The notes under the pieces are model-generated. The model ran no database searches. It was not told where the DNA came from and worked only from the letters and a program-made list of their open reading frames with translations. The position numbers and the translations under genes are program-made. Of a DNA stretch of 44,542 nucleotides, positions 11,501 through 18,136 are shown piece after piece. The DNA comes from Candidatus Micrarchaeota archaeon CG1_02_55_22 (GTDB lineage Archaea; Micrarchaeota; Micrarchaeia; Norongarragalinales; UBA97): the NCBI GenBank assembly GCA_001871595.1, contig MNVH01000069.1, forward strand, positions 1 through 44,542, read 5' to 3'. Every line of letters starts with the position of its first letter. Position 1 is the stretch's first letter.

Positions 11501-13158
11501 AAGGCTACGTATTCGGAACGGTTAATGACTGCACTGTAACCGAGTATACGCTAGATAAGCTGGTATTTTCGTGCCCGACGCATGCCGCAACCGACCCTGC
11601 GACGGCGGACGGGGCCCTGCCGGCTAGACCAGCAACAGCCGCAGAAACTACTCAACCCGCGCCTATTGTAAACCCGTTCGAAGGCTTGAAAATAGATGGC
11701 CAGCAAGTTCCCGCGGATGGTAAGTTAACGCTCGAAGCAGGCAAGCTGTACCCGCTTGCTAAGCCCGCGATCTGCACGGACTTGAGCGTGTCTGGAATGG
11801 CGCCGTTCGAGGACCAAATTTACTTCATGCCCGATAACACGCGGGATAACGTGCTCTTGCTCGGCAAAACAACTCCGGAAAAAATAGCTGAAATTAAAGC
11901 AATACAAAAATACGACGTCCGGAGCGTCAAACTGGTCTGCAATTATGATACTGACCCGCAGTATTTCTTGCCTATCGAATTGGAACTAACTAGACCGACT
12001 TCGGCAGTCTATACTGCGGCCGCACCAAAAATAGTGAACGACGCGGTCGTGCTTTCTTCGAAATTGAAACCCGATTACAGCGTTGCCAACTGGTACTTGA
12101 CGTACCTATTGCCAGCACAAAACGGCGAACTTGATTTATCCTCGACCAATTCGCGGGATAGTTTAAGTGTTGCGCCGGGCCAGACGCGCGTGTGGGTTGA
12201 CATGTACGGCAACGAAATAACTAGGGTTACTAACACTCAGCAAGTAGCCCCGCCACAGGTATCAACTGCCGCCGGAGTGTGCGGCCCGATTACCGGCACG
12301 GATTACTCGGCCACGCCGGTTGATTTAACGCTCAAAAAGGCGGCGGTAATAGAGTACATTAACCGGTACTTGCTTCAACTCGAGGGCAACATAAACCTAG
12401 TGATGAACAATGGCGAGATTGATGACCGAAAGGCGTTTACGTACGGTACGAGCTATTGCGGCGGGCAACTCGGCGTGGGCTTCATCGCCGGCTTCAATAG
12501 AGATAGTTTGGACTGGAGCCTTAGTTATGGAACTATTAATGCCAATGGTGGCTTCACTTCGGGACAAGACCTTGTTTACACGGTAGTGCCCAACGAGAAG
12601 GTCAGTACCATAACTTACAGCTCAACTCGCACTAGTGACCAAGACCGTGCTGAATTCAAGGCGTATTCGGCTAAATACGCAGGCACGGGCGCCGGCAAGG
12701 TTGACACGAGCAATAACCTTGTATCTATGATACTAAAGAATAAACTCGCAATGTATCTGCCCGATGATGCCAAATTAGCAGGGTACGTGCTTAACGAAGC
12801 CGGAGTTGTTAGTAGGCAGTCTAGTACTGAGATATCCGCTAATAATCATCCTAACGGATACGGCTTGTATTATGATGGCCTTAGGGTTGCACAGGGATAT
12901 ATGCAAATCTGCCTTAACGGAGAAGCGTTCCCAGTAGCAAGCGCACAATCAATGGTGTTCGACCTGCAATCGTACCCAAGCTGCTCGAAGGACAACCAGG
13001 ACTGGTACCGCGTCGCGCTCACGCCAACAGTCACTACATCAACTGGTAAACCAATAATTAGCGACGTTACGCGCACCATCTACCACTGCCGTGCGACTCC
13101 GGCGGTGGGCGCGAAACAGTGTACGCTCGTCGCCACCAACGTCCTGACAGGAGAATGA
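2575..13158 (+). CDS. Giant (3527 aa) membrane-anchored surface protein with carboxypeptidase-regulatory/Ig-like repeats and tandem Cys-rich modules
   Basis: TTG start. N-terminal cytoplasmic segment then TM helix (FPVSALLLLLILAGLVLGIAFLAGG). About 5-6 repeats of the 'V.V.D..G.PVAGA.V.L.....G.T.SDG.A.F' type, then Cys-rich modules with a CCP(A/E)G.AY signature. Confidence 0.85.
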   Translation: MAEAVKQPEGNILSDFYHGLEDHYYGACDWLEERGLKIYEYWVEPLEKSGVPSFPVSALLLLLILAGLVLGIAFLAGGINFVPDQATSLAVSVYNDAGEPIAGASLQLLVNGETFTGVTDSSGRSTFNNIPSNQNAALQVSKDGFQTTAQSVRTGQELSKSVNLQADTRPETKVRVILQDDSSGEPVAGATLRYIDSNKGVVRAVSGADGSALLSFRDSSVLVSITQGDYRDKQQTIASNSNGVVIRLTRIGGNGQVSPTPPPCAGSQCGQPDKGSVIVSVFDESGAPVAASVDLYRRGSSTSLGSRNTFEGVASYRSIIEGGTSVSARAVPVDEAYEEGTSDYVTVVENGEVDLQITVNRKDSPDTPLNSLEVEVRNQADESAISGATVNLYSASGDKRLVTSKVTGSDGKALFNVVQDAGFIAVAYKDGFVSSNREDLAANDLYGRIYLREIIIGNKASVRARVYDLDGVTPVAGAEAVVTYSDGVPFGPSSQLTDELGEAVREDLPVAQDLRVKAFYGALTGESSTFRLSAETEKLVTLTLEKPTASVTIRVINSTDNTAVVGALASVTSSVDTETPVKVSACVTGTTGVCTMNNVTALETVQLNISIRGFLPKTMALNLQPNEEGVTHTFRTEDFIDERLADQRRLSVRLYQADCATEITANQKVEKGRVYCVALDYNIPPADVGHPSGIFLRVDGSGVVGESNYWINNFDKHSDLALDVDQLTIRRGSSFATSDYSCNDDDANTIDESSLKWINYEYLQKQGNSVTRAYVFISPSATENEKFDLNYFSYALDADEKWYRSPLDSGLGTAQSAGSRDWCTAAVKTITRTITEGSAAYSDDAAVSLSMAKLNADGRGTFSRTGRVNTGENVTIRVFGRLFSQRNSVSVTLRLTDRNNVARNYAELKDFVLLDPKTLAPIDGTQARLSGSEDEAVIDPLGIARIAANNYEFVLQANATTLSPIASSRVHAVVNDYDSATALIATNGSLIIDGTGLIIIQTSETQLSTNNEYDLTAIVQLYDASTASTRGAVANTVVELVAGTGVLGQGANPSINGDGSSGRGENGQYVFYGVRPLRTGQLQFRAGGDLDQRFLEASSGIIRVYHNDFLSVSQSSLSLSCADATLTITNNLVEDNADVSLESDSECVGADVNSFTLTAGASRQITLSPAINGACTLTVSSTHGISVSSTQVPVSVSCQDLAPVCNSFTVASSGGDLNGLPVIAAGDTAQLEFSFTNVGDSASVNCGNGLDNQVVALSEGSGTASCDYSTITTSSTRTLTVAAAGEFCPTASVFVVAGTQPSCVSALTVVTPYPNSRSAAVTATFENLPREINTASFECDSTDPFLELQDEPLQFSRDGTIAQATHICDYTDRPGTSFTARAHLIGVGTTCDNIAVTLATGSGDSCQFGNDEVAFDSCTNGLPFKCGGDSDNPSLSADATCCPAGTVLEMSPSPYCRDTAPEPGTCDGTQVGQCHVETNAAGGQAPTPLTCTANGLSSSQACCNAVAGFAYQSQIIDGARYDLCVPVDPSTTEDCTVSAAVNGQSFNVNVPYGECWANHQGLSCSGDPTAPEITPSDSCCPAGQAYDSDSQRCVTPPPEGTTPTPLPDGNCDEFTHNDECQSTPAGQVQKPLQCSNGDWVTAPACCPEGYAYGTDTGGIEACIPIPASLTEPTCTFSAALTSTSATAQSFTLTATFNHLNAFIGSNYEAEFNCDQDNEQPFTPTGRVTSTQPGTITRTCSPNRAYFDYYTRPLARLVIDSDNIDERRTIDCNLRAGDGATGLVTGEGQLLVEGVAANAHLDFATSVLYNGNQVLGSNADGALLGPLDGVGYKVQLTNAASFSGLTTDDFTLYLDCEGDGTDEALTGMTPLATQAFTWQARCSYSSLQSSTFPIVHQAAALYRVERNGVLQPPDRRGGIGSAFTALNEFAEPVAESLRVDSVLGEPTVASQTRSVRVKATFTGIPRLGNAQEEALMDCGDGVETNHILLASGARANAVKGCNYNSDSVATARYPYGKLVANRATNAEARVQLELPFTPAEEAFICEFTADGLPSFVVEGTDSADGVIVVGATGKDSFRPNAVVHGANTVPSQVTFDCGNGKTVSATLAPMSSIGLEKRVEASASTTCKYSFADLSGESAREIEVRVLADGQDCGNAPVLVQTADRPSLSYSVSPSPADDEERFDSARIRILVSSGFPDNWATLSPQVEVDCGGTADLQRVALQNNGGTYSASTICSYSPVNADRKRTVTVQPFDSLYGRYQSADTSFTQLRTPGATGEEGTTDEFKACTSILPLLLMTGMGDDLFPTTKSLGQTLGVRAKQLAVADYQIRNGRAYVLQADVNTGTPLIKSSLNSVELGVDPVYTDSAFITIANAIPTGLVAGDTVSFDVRPDSDCIAAVTSGGLEQMPHVTLTAKGTGEFTPEDYGTYSTNGCRGAKACVIEFKYAPSCVNTKISSNGDISAASVKTPIVHVNVRAQLVGVNAAALTINAKPITTTLPGAAFFSPQPLSQHLQYAGKTAVPLLVANNFPKVQGEDGKTVTINGEAIAAGESKLTDLTTLSWTAKIDSSQATLSVTQKNIAPPDALSQLSKYAPIGVVAGIDDSNPDCSSEFCSESQLAAYSREVRQKLAQFLERTKQQRNPATHALITREEYAKDILRDLSQMSSDQNNVQALQSGSQTGFNPMLLLAMGGSGLGDESCSAALQCMMYFKMLGQSGDSTMNSLLPLVLCSQKSVQKGIAEGDSSIMTNILLLQMLTPMVKNEIEVYDSAGDAKDTVRAAWQATPANGAGEPFTQANGPSVSISSELVGTVPVRGPQGLGTYDDGYKQLEDGKGFPYADCSGTCKVAYDGGKPNLATIGKYGLEIESLPPEKDQLAKERQALSESLGKVEGVGVPLTVKLSLGVPDANAPSTITISVDANNEISVEIKHPDNNEALPKDEIGRKDSGETKEITLAEWAGKILRVLALPEYGKAQLEAEGYVFGTVNDCTVTEYTLDKLVFSCPTHAATDPATADGALPARPATAAETTQPAPIVNPFEGLKIDGQQVPADGKLTLEAGKLYPLAKPAICTDLSVSGMAPFEDQIYFMPDNTRDNVLLLGKTTPEKIAEIKAIQKYDVRSVKLVCNYDTDPQYFLPIELELTRPTSAVYTAAAPKIVNDAVVLSSKLKPDYSVANWYLTYLLPAQNGELDLSSTNSRDSLSVAPGQTRVWVDMYGNEITRVTNTQQVAPPQVSTAAGVCGPITGTDYSATPVDLTLKKAAVIEYINRYLLQLEGNINLVMNNGEIDDRKAFTYGTSYCGGQLGVGFIAGFNRDSLDWSLSYGTINANGGFTSGQDLVYTVVPNEKVSTITYSSTRTSDQDRAEFKAYSAKYAGTGAGKVDTSNNLVSMILKNKLAMYLPDDAKLAGYVLNEAGVVSRQSSTEISANNHPNGYGLYYDGLRVAQGYMQICLNGEAFPVASAQSMVFDLQSYPSCSKDNQDWYRVALTPTVTTSTGKPIISDVTRTIYHCRATPAVGAKQCTLVATNVLTGE

Positions 13159-13200
13159 ACGCACGCCCTGTCGGAGCGTTGGCGTGTAGTCGGAACCGGC

Positions 13201-13220
13201 GCCGCAATGGTTTTTAAGGG
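13201..13220 (+). repeat. Copy 1 of the GCCGCAATGGTTTTTAAGGG element
   Basis: Exact 20-mer also at 14697-14716; near copy at 13326. Confidence 0.85.
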
Positions 13221-13270
13221 CGTTATGGATAGACGGTTCAACGACAGTTTCTGGGGTGCGGGGGTCACTG

Positions 13271-13290
13271 GCCAAGCAACTGGGCTACTA
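13271..13290 (+). pseudogene. Fossil vapC 3' end
   Basis: GCCAAGCAACTGGGCTACTA identical to 14651-14670, the C-terminal codons of the intact vapC; encodes (L)AKQLGY-stop. Confidence 0.75.
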
Positions 13291-13325
13291 AAAAGACGCC
13301 CGGTAAGTCGCGAGACCGCTCTGCC

Positions 13326-13353
13326 GCCGCAATGGTTTAAGGGTTCTGGGGCT
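13326..13353 (+). repeat. Copy 2 of the repeat (GCCGCAATGGTTTAAGGGTTCTGGGGCT)
   Basis: Identical to 14697-14726 except for a 2-nt T deletion. Confidence 0.85.
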
Positions 13354-13387
13354 AAAAGCACGCAGTGCGCAACCAATATATAGCGGA

Positions 13388-13409
13388 GTGCTCATTGAGT
13401 ACTCATTGG
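13388..13409 (+). promoter_or_regulatory. Candidate antitoxin operator: tandem 11-bp direct repeats downstream of a TATA box
   Basis: GTGCTCATTGA immediately followed by GTACTCATTGG; TATA-like CCAATATATAG at about 13373-13383. Confidence 0.45.
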
Positions 13410-13417
13410 TGGTAGCA

Positions 13418-13654
13418 GTGAATGTTAATTTGGGCGCGCCTTACGAGGCGATTGTGAAGAGGCTTGTCGAACGGGGTTATGCAGGCAACCAGACCGAGCT
13501 CATCCGGCACGCGCTCGTCGCGTTCGAGCGGCAGGTTGATGACGAAGAAGTGCGGCTCGTGCAGAAGGGCGTGATGCAGGAACGCGAGCTCATCAAGTCT
13601 GGAGAAATGAAGACCATTCCTGCAGCGCGGGTGTTCAAGGAAGCGGGTTTGTAG
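13418..13654 (+). CDS. Ribbon-helix-helix (ParD/CopG-like) antitoxin
   Basis: VNVNLGAPYEAIVKRLVERGYAGNQTELIRHALVAFERQ is an RHH pattern. The ORF track start is 13388, but GTG 13418 (or TTG 13406/GTG 13409) fits the TATA spacing better. Confidence 0.75.
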   Translation: MNVNLGAPYEAIVKRLVERGYAGNQTELIRHALVAFERQVDDEEVRLVQKGVMQERELIKSGEMKTIPAARVFKEAGL

Positions 13655-13915
13655 ATGGAACTGGAATTCACGGACGCGGGCCGGTACGAATTCCTAGCTT
13701 TGGACAAGCAACTCAAAACTTTCTTCAAAAAGCACGCTGAAAAGTTATTGGCCATGCCGCCACGCCGGCATTTGCGCGGGCGCAACCCGTTCTTCGTCGA
13801 GAACGTGACTTTACAAGCCCGGCTGGTTTATTTTGTTGAAGGAGACAAGCTGACGGTACACCACTGTTTTGCGGCGCACAAGGATTACGAGGCGTGGTAC
13901 ACGTCGTTCAAGTGA
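13655..13915 (+). CDS. RelE/ParE-superfamily toxin
   Basis: 86 aa, directly abuts the antitoxin; LEFTDAGRYEFLALDKQLKTFFKKHAEKL...ARLVYFVEGDKLTVHHCFAAHKDYEAWY. Confidence 0.75.
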   Translation: MELEFTDAGRYEFLALDKQLKTFFKKHAEKLLAMPPRRHLRGRNPFFVENVTLQARLVYFVEGDKLTVHHCFAAHKDYEAWYTSFK

Positions 13916-14034
13916 GACCTGCCGCCGAACCGTTTTCAATCGTTTGCGGGAGTGATCGGCCGGTTTGCGCGGCGAGCGGGGCAACCAAAACGCTTAATAA
14001 CGTGTACACACGCATAGTTATATGTGGATGCACT

Positions 14035-14277
14035 ATGAAGAATTTGACTTTGGCGATTCCGGACGACCTCAAGGCGAGGATGGATGCACGGCCGGAAATC
14101 AACTGGTCTGCGGCAGTAAGGGTAGTCCTACAAAAGACCATCGACGATTTCGACAGGCTCGAAGCGGTTCTTTCTAAGAGCAGGTTTACGCAGGCCGACG
14201 CCGACGGGCTGGCGGCAACGATGGACGCGGGAATGGCCGCCCACGCGAGGAAACTCTTAAATGCTCCTCGTGGTTGA
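14035..14277 (+). CDS. VapB-like antitoxin
   Basis: ATG at 14035: MKNLTLAIPDDLKARMDARPEINWSAAVRVVLQKTIDDFDRLEAVLSKS; overlaps vapC by 17 nt. The 127-aa ORF in the track uses an upstream start overlapping relE. Confidence 0.75.
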   Translation: MKNLTLAIPDDLKARMDARPEINWSAAVRVVLQKTIDDFDRLEAVLSKSRFTQADADGLAATMDAGMAAHARKLLNAPRG

Positions 14278-14671
14278 CGCCAACGTGCTGCTTTCCGCGC
14301 TGATACGCCCGGAGGGCTTGACGCGCAAACTATTCGCAGACTTGCGGCTACAGCTCAAGGCGCCGGCGCACCTGCTTGCGGAATTCACGCTGCATGCGGC
14401 GGAGGCCCGCGAAAAGAGCGGCTTGACGACGGCGGAATTCACTGCGGCAGCGCAAACGATCTGGAGCCGCATCGAGACTGTTCCCGACGAGGACGCTGCG
14501 CCGTTCCTCAAGCCGGCTTCGACGCTCATCAAGGACGGGAAGGACTGGCTGTACTTGGCAAGCGCACTGGCCTGCAACGCGGACGTGTGGAGCAACGACC
14601 GCCACTTCAAGGCTCAGGGCCGCGTGCGCACGTGGACGACCCAAGAGCTAGCCAAGCAACTGGGCTACTAG
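14261..14671 (+). CDS. PIN-domain VapC-like toxin
   Basis: MLLVVDANVLLSALI N-terminus and 'DWLYLASALACNADVWSNDRHF' acidic PIN motif. Confidence 0.85.
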   Translation: MLLVVDANVLLSALIRPEGLTRKLFADLRLQLKAPAHLLAEFTLHAAEAREKSGLTTAEFTAAAQTIWSRIETVPDEDAAPFLKPASTLIKDGKDWLYLASALACNADVWSNDRHFKAQGRVRTWTTQELAKQLGY

Positions 14672-14696
14672 CGATACAAGTCTTTCAAGTGAAACC

Positions 14697-14726
14697 GCCG
14701 CAATGGTTTTTAAGGGTTCTGGGGCT
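14697..14726 (+). repeat. Copy 3 of the repeat, in front of secF
   Basis: GCCGCAATGGTTTTTAAGGGTTCTGGGGCT. Confidence 0.85.
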
Positions 14727-14778
14727 TATAGTAGTCCGTTAGTATAGTGGGAGAACTTTAGTGTTTTAGCTGGTTTGC

Positions 14779-15900
14779 TTGAAGATACCCAACCCTTACG
14801 ATTCGATTGACTACCGTTGGCTCATGGCCGTACCGGTCTTGCTAGTTATTGTCAGCCTAGTCTTCTTCGCCCCGCACTTGGAGAAGGGAATCGACTTGAA
14901 GGGCGGTTTGCTGGTAACGTTGCAGACGAGCCAGCCAATCGACACCGTTGCTTTGAAAGGCGTTCTTACCAAGTACGGCAACGTCGAAGTCCGCCAGTAC
15001 TCTAGCCCGGCAGGAAACGGTGTTGAAGTCGAGCTCGAGAACAACGCGGCGCTTGAAGACGCGGGCGACGCGGTAGGGCGCTTGTCGGGGTTGCAGCGCG
15101 ACTTAGAGTCAACTACTCTAGCATTACAGCAAGCAGAGGAGGATGGTTTGCCGACGCTCGAGTTACAGCAGCGCATCGACTCGCAATCGCTAGCCATAAT
15201 CGCCGAGGCGAACACTGCGCTCACTGCAATAGGATCTAGCAAGCGCGTCAGCGAAGCGGGCGGGGCGAGCGACATTGTCGGTACCGAGTTCGCCGCCTCG
15301 AAAGCGAGATTGAGAGCGAACGTGATGGCAGACATCGCTTCGGTTGCGAGCTACGACGCGTACTCCTTCCGTGAAGTGGGTTCGAGCCTCTCCAAATTCT
15401 TTGTCTCGAAAACGCAGGAAATCATCTTGTACTCATTCATCCTCACCGCGATAGTCGTGCTCGTCGTCTTCCGCAGCCTCGTGCCGAGTTTGGCAGTCAT
15501 TTTCGGCGCAGTCGCCGACGTTTCGCTCACAGTGGGCGTGATGGCAATACTCGGAATACCGATTACGCTCGCCGCGATTGCCACGCTCTTGATGCTTATC
15601 GGCTTCTCTTTAGACACGGACGTCATGCTTACCATGCGCGTCTTTAGGCGCAGGGAAGGCCGCGCCCGTGACCGCGCTTTTGAGGCCATGAAGACGGGCT
15701 TCTTAATGAACGCGACGACGACGGGCGCGTTCGGAGTGCTATTCCTACTGGGCTTGTGGCTCCAGCTTGATGTCTATCGTACAATCGGTGCTATCGCGGT
15801 TATAGGCGGAGTAGTGGACTTTATTGCCACGTGGGGCTTTAACGCCGGACTTATCCTGTGGTTCATCGAGAAGCAAGAAAAACAAAAGACGCTGGCTTGA
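14779..15900 (+). CDS. secF: Protein translocase subunit SecF
   Basis: TTG start; N-terminal TM, 'GIDLKGGLLVTLQ', and the C-terminal SecF/RND core 'SLAVIFGAVADVSLTVGVMAILGIPITLAAIATLLMLIGFSLDTDVML'. Confidence 0.93.
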   Translation: MKIPNPYDSIDYRWLMAVPVLLVIVSLVFFAPHLEKGIDLKGGLLVTLQTSQPIDTVALKGVLTKYGNVEVRQYSSPAGNGVEVELENNAALEDAGDAVGRLSGLQRDLESTTLALQQAEEDGLPTLELQQRIDSQSLAIIAEANTALTAIGSSKRVSEAGGASDIVGTEFAASKARLRANVMADIASVASYDAYSFREVGSSLSKFFVSKTQEIILYSFILTAIVVLVVFRSLVPSLAVIFGAVADVSLTVGVMAILGIPITLAAIATLLMLIGFSLDTDVMLTMRVFRRREGRARDRAFEAMKTGFLMNATTTGAFGVLFLLGLWLQLDVYRTIGAIAVIGGVVDFIATWGFNAGLILWFIEKQEKQKTLA

Positions 15901-15902
15901 AA

Positions 15903-17525
15903 ATGGATTATTCTTCGCTTGCAGGTAATTGGCGCATCCGCCTCGTCGCGCTAGTCCTCATTCTCGCGCTCGGCGTGCTCTTCCTGCGCGACGCGAACCC
16001 TTCGACGGTTGATTTGAACTTGGGAATCGAGTTCGTGGGCGGAGTCAGGATTCCGGTGACGCTCGAGCGCAGTGTTGACCAGGCAACCATGGACTTGATT
16101 ATCGAGACGATGAAGCAGAGAGTCAACAAGTTTGGTTTGTCGCAAGCGGTTGTCAGGCCGTTAGGGGATAACGAGATACTCGTAGAGATTCCGCAGGCCG
16201 ACGAACGCGCGATTGACTCTGTTCAGCGCCTCTTGCGGGAGCAGGGCAAGTTCGAGGCAATTATTGACGGTAAAGTCGCGCTTGACGGCAAGGACATCAT
16301 CGCTTCAACGGTTGGTGGACCGAGTGAGAGCGTGAGCGCGAACGGCGACGGTTCTTACGGCTGGCAAATCGGCTTCACTGCGACGGTTGAGGGAGGCAAG
16401 CGCTTCTCGAGCGCGGCACTGGGCAAACCGCGTTACCCTGTATACATGTTCTTGGACCGGCCGAGCAATGCACTCGTCATCATTCCAGAAGAGTTCATGA
16501 ACTCGTCAAGCACTCCTGCGTTGCTGTTGGGCACGCTCGAGGACGCGGCGGCAAAGGAAGGCGATTCGATAAGGGTTTTGACGCCTAAAGAGGTCTCTAA
16601 CGAGTCGATAGCCAATTATACTGAAGCAGTCGTCTCAACTAGCTTCACCAAGACAAAGGAATTCAACGTTCTTGTCAAGGCAGGCTTCCGCGAAGAGGCG
16701 AACGCGTCGCGCAAGCTCATCGTGAGAGACGACGCAGAGCTCATCCCAACGCTTCGGCAGGGTACGAACGGGTTGCTCGTTGACGCGTGGGTGGCAATAG
16801 GTTTGACCAGCAGCCCCGAACTACAGCCCTCGCTTGCTGAAGGCAGGACTGCCGGCGTGCCTAGCTATATTATCACGGGCAGCGGGCGCGGCGAGACGCC
16901 GGACGAACAGCACGACAGCGCGGTGACCGAGCTCAAGCTTACGAAGATTGCCTTGACGCAAGGACGCTTGCCGGTTAGCACCGTCATCGGCAGCACATAC
17001 ACGATTGCCCCGTCACTCGGTAGGCAGTTCTTGACTTACAGCGCTATAGGCGTGATTTTTGCCATCCTAGTCGTCGCATCGATGATTATCCTGCGTTACC
17101 GCAACGTATGGCTTGCCATACCGATAGTCATCATTAACGTCATCGAGATGCTTATCACGCTCGCCATAGTCGGCAACTTTACGCTCGACTTGGCTGCAAT
17201 GGCCGGTATCATCACGCTTATTGGTACGGGTGTGGATGACCAAATCATCATTACGGATGAGTTGCTCAAGAAGAAGCGCGGCGAGTCTGGCGAGGAAGAA
17301 GAATTGGGCGAGTCGAACATCAAGCAGCGCATCGGCAAGGCGTTCGAAATAATAATGACCAACGCGCTCGTCGCAATCGTCGCCATGCTGCCGCTCCTGT
17401 TGAGCGGCATAGTAGAGATAATGGGCTTTGCTCTGGCGTACGTCATCGGCGTGCTCGTCGGCGTCTTCATCACCCGGCCCGCGTACGGGTTGTTAGTCGG
17501 CGAAATCGTGAAGAAGCACGGCTAG
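15903..17525 (+). CDS. secD: Protein translocase subunit SecD
   Basis: ATG at 15903, directly after the secF stop. 'DLNLGIEFVGGVRIPVTLE' and 'AAMAGIITLIGTGVDDQIIITDE' are SecD motifs. Confidence 0.93.
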   Translation: MDYSSLAGNWRIRLVALVLILALGVLFLRDANPSTVDLNLGIEFVGGVRIPVTLERSVDQATMDLIIETMKQRVNKFGLSQAVVRPLGDNEILVEIPQADERAIDSVQRLLREQGKFEAIIDGKVALDGKDIIASTVGGPSESVSANGDGSYGWQIGFTATVEGGKRFSSAALGKPRYPVYMFLDRPSNALVIIPEEFMNSSSTPALLLGTLEDAAAKEGDSIRVLTPKEVSNESIANYTEAVVSTSFTKTKEFNVLVKAGFREEANASRKLIVRDDAELIPTLRQGTNGLLVDAWVAIGLTSSPELQPSLAEGRTAGVPSYIITGSGRGETPDEQHDSAVTELKLTKIALTQGRLPVSTVIGSTYTIAPSLGRQFLTYSAIGVIFAILVVASMIILRYRNVWLAIPIVIINVIEMLITLAIVGNFTLDLAAMAGIITLIGTGVDDQIIITDELLKKKRGESGEEEELGESNIKQRIGKAFEIIMTNALVAIVAMLPLLLSGIVEIMGFALAYVIGVLVGVFITRPAYGLLVGEIVKKHG

Positions 17526-17788
17526 CGATAGGCTTCGTCGTGGTGGGCGTAGTTTTGTACTACTACTGTCTTTCGACTTTCATCTATAGAGTATAACAAG
17601 ATGAAAGACGAGTCGATGTGAACCCGCCAGAGTCCCTGCAAAGGCGCTTTTAACGGCTTGAAGCGGTACGGATTTTCGAGAACTTGATTTACTTTCTTTC
17701 CTACCGCAACAAAAGCCACGTTATTCTTCTTTTGTAGTGCCGCAATCTTGGCTCGGGCGGTCTGTGTCAGTTCAAGTGCGTAGGCCAA
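17522..17788 (-). CDS. RelE-family toxin
   Basis: ALELTQTARAKIAALQKKNNVAFVAVGKKVNQVLENPYRFKPLKAPLQGLWRVHIDSSFILLYSIDESRKTVVVQNYAHHDEAYR is a classic RelE fold pattern. Confidence 0.85.
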   Translation of the reverse strand: MAYALELTQTARAKIAALQKKNNVAFVAVGKKVNQVLENPYRFKPLKAPLQGLWRVHIDSSFILLYSIDESRKTVVVQNYAHHDEAYR

Positions 17789-17794
17789 GTGGCA

Positions 17795-18028
17795 TCACTT
17801 CAAGCCGAAATAAGCGTCAACATCTTTCACCTTGAAACGCTTTTCTTTTTCTATGCGTTTCATTTCATCGACGAACTCCGGCCGGTACTCTGGCTCAAGG
17901 ATGCTCTGCGCGTATTCCCGTACCACGAAGTCTATAGCTTGCGACTTGTCCTTCAAGCCCTCCTTGGCCTTGACTACGTTGAGAATCCGGTTCGCGTCCT
18001 CGGAAATGTTTACCATTGCCTTCACCAT
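17795..18028 (-). CDS. DUF2683-type antitoxin
   Basis: VNISEDANRILNVVKAKEGLKDKSQAIDFVVREYAQSILEPEYRPEFVDEMKRIE, immediately upstream of the RelE gene. Confidence 0.8.
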   Translation of the reverse strand: MVKAMVNISEDANRILNVVKAKEGLKDKSQAIDFVVREYAQSILEPEYRPEFVDEMKRIEKEKRFKVKDVDAYFGLK

Positions 18029-18136
18029 GCTAACACCGCATATATACGGGCTAAGCGCGTATTAATCAGTTCCGGTGCCAACTTGGATTTGGCATCCGGC
18101 AGCGTAAAAACCTTTCGGGGGCGCATTGCCGGACGC

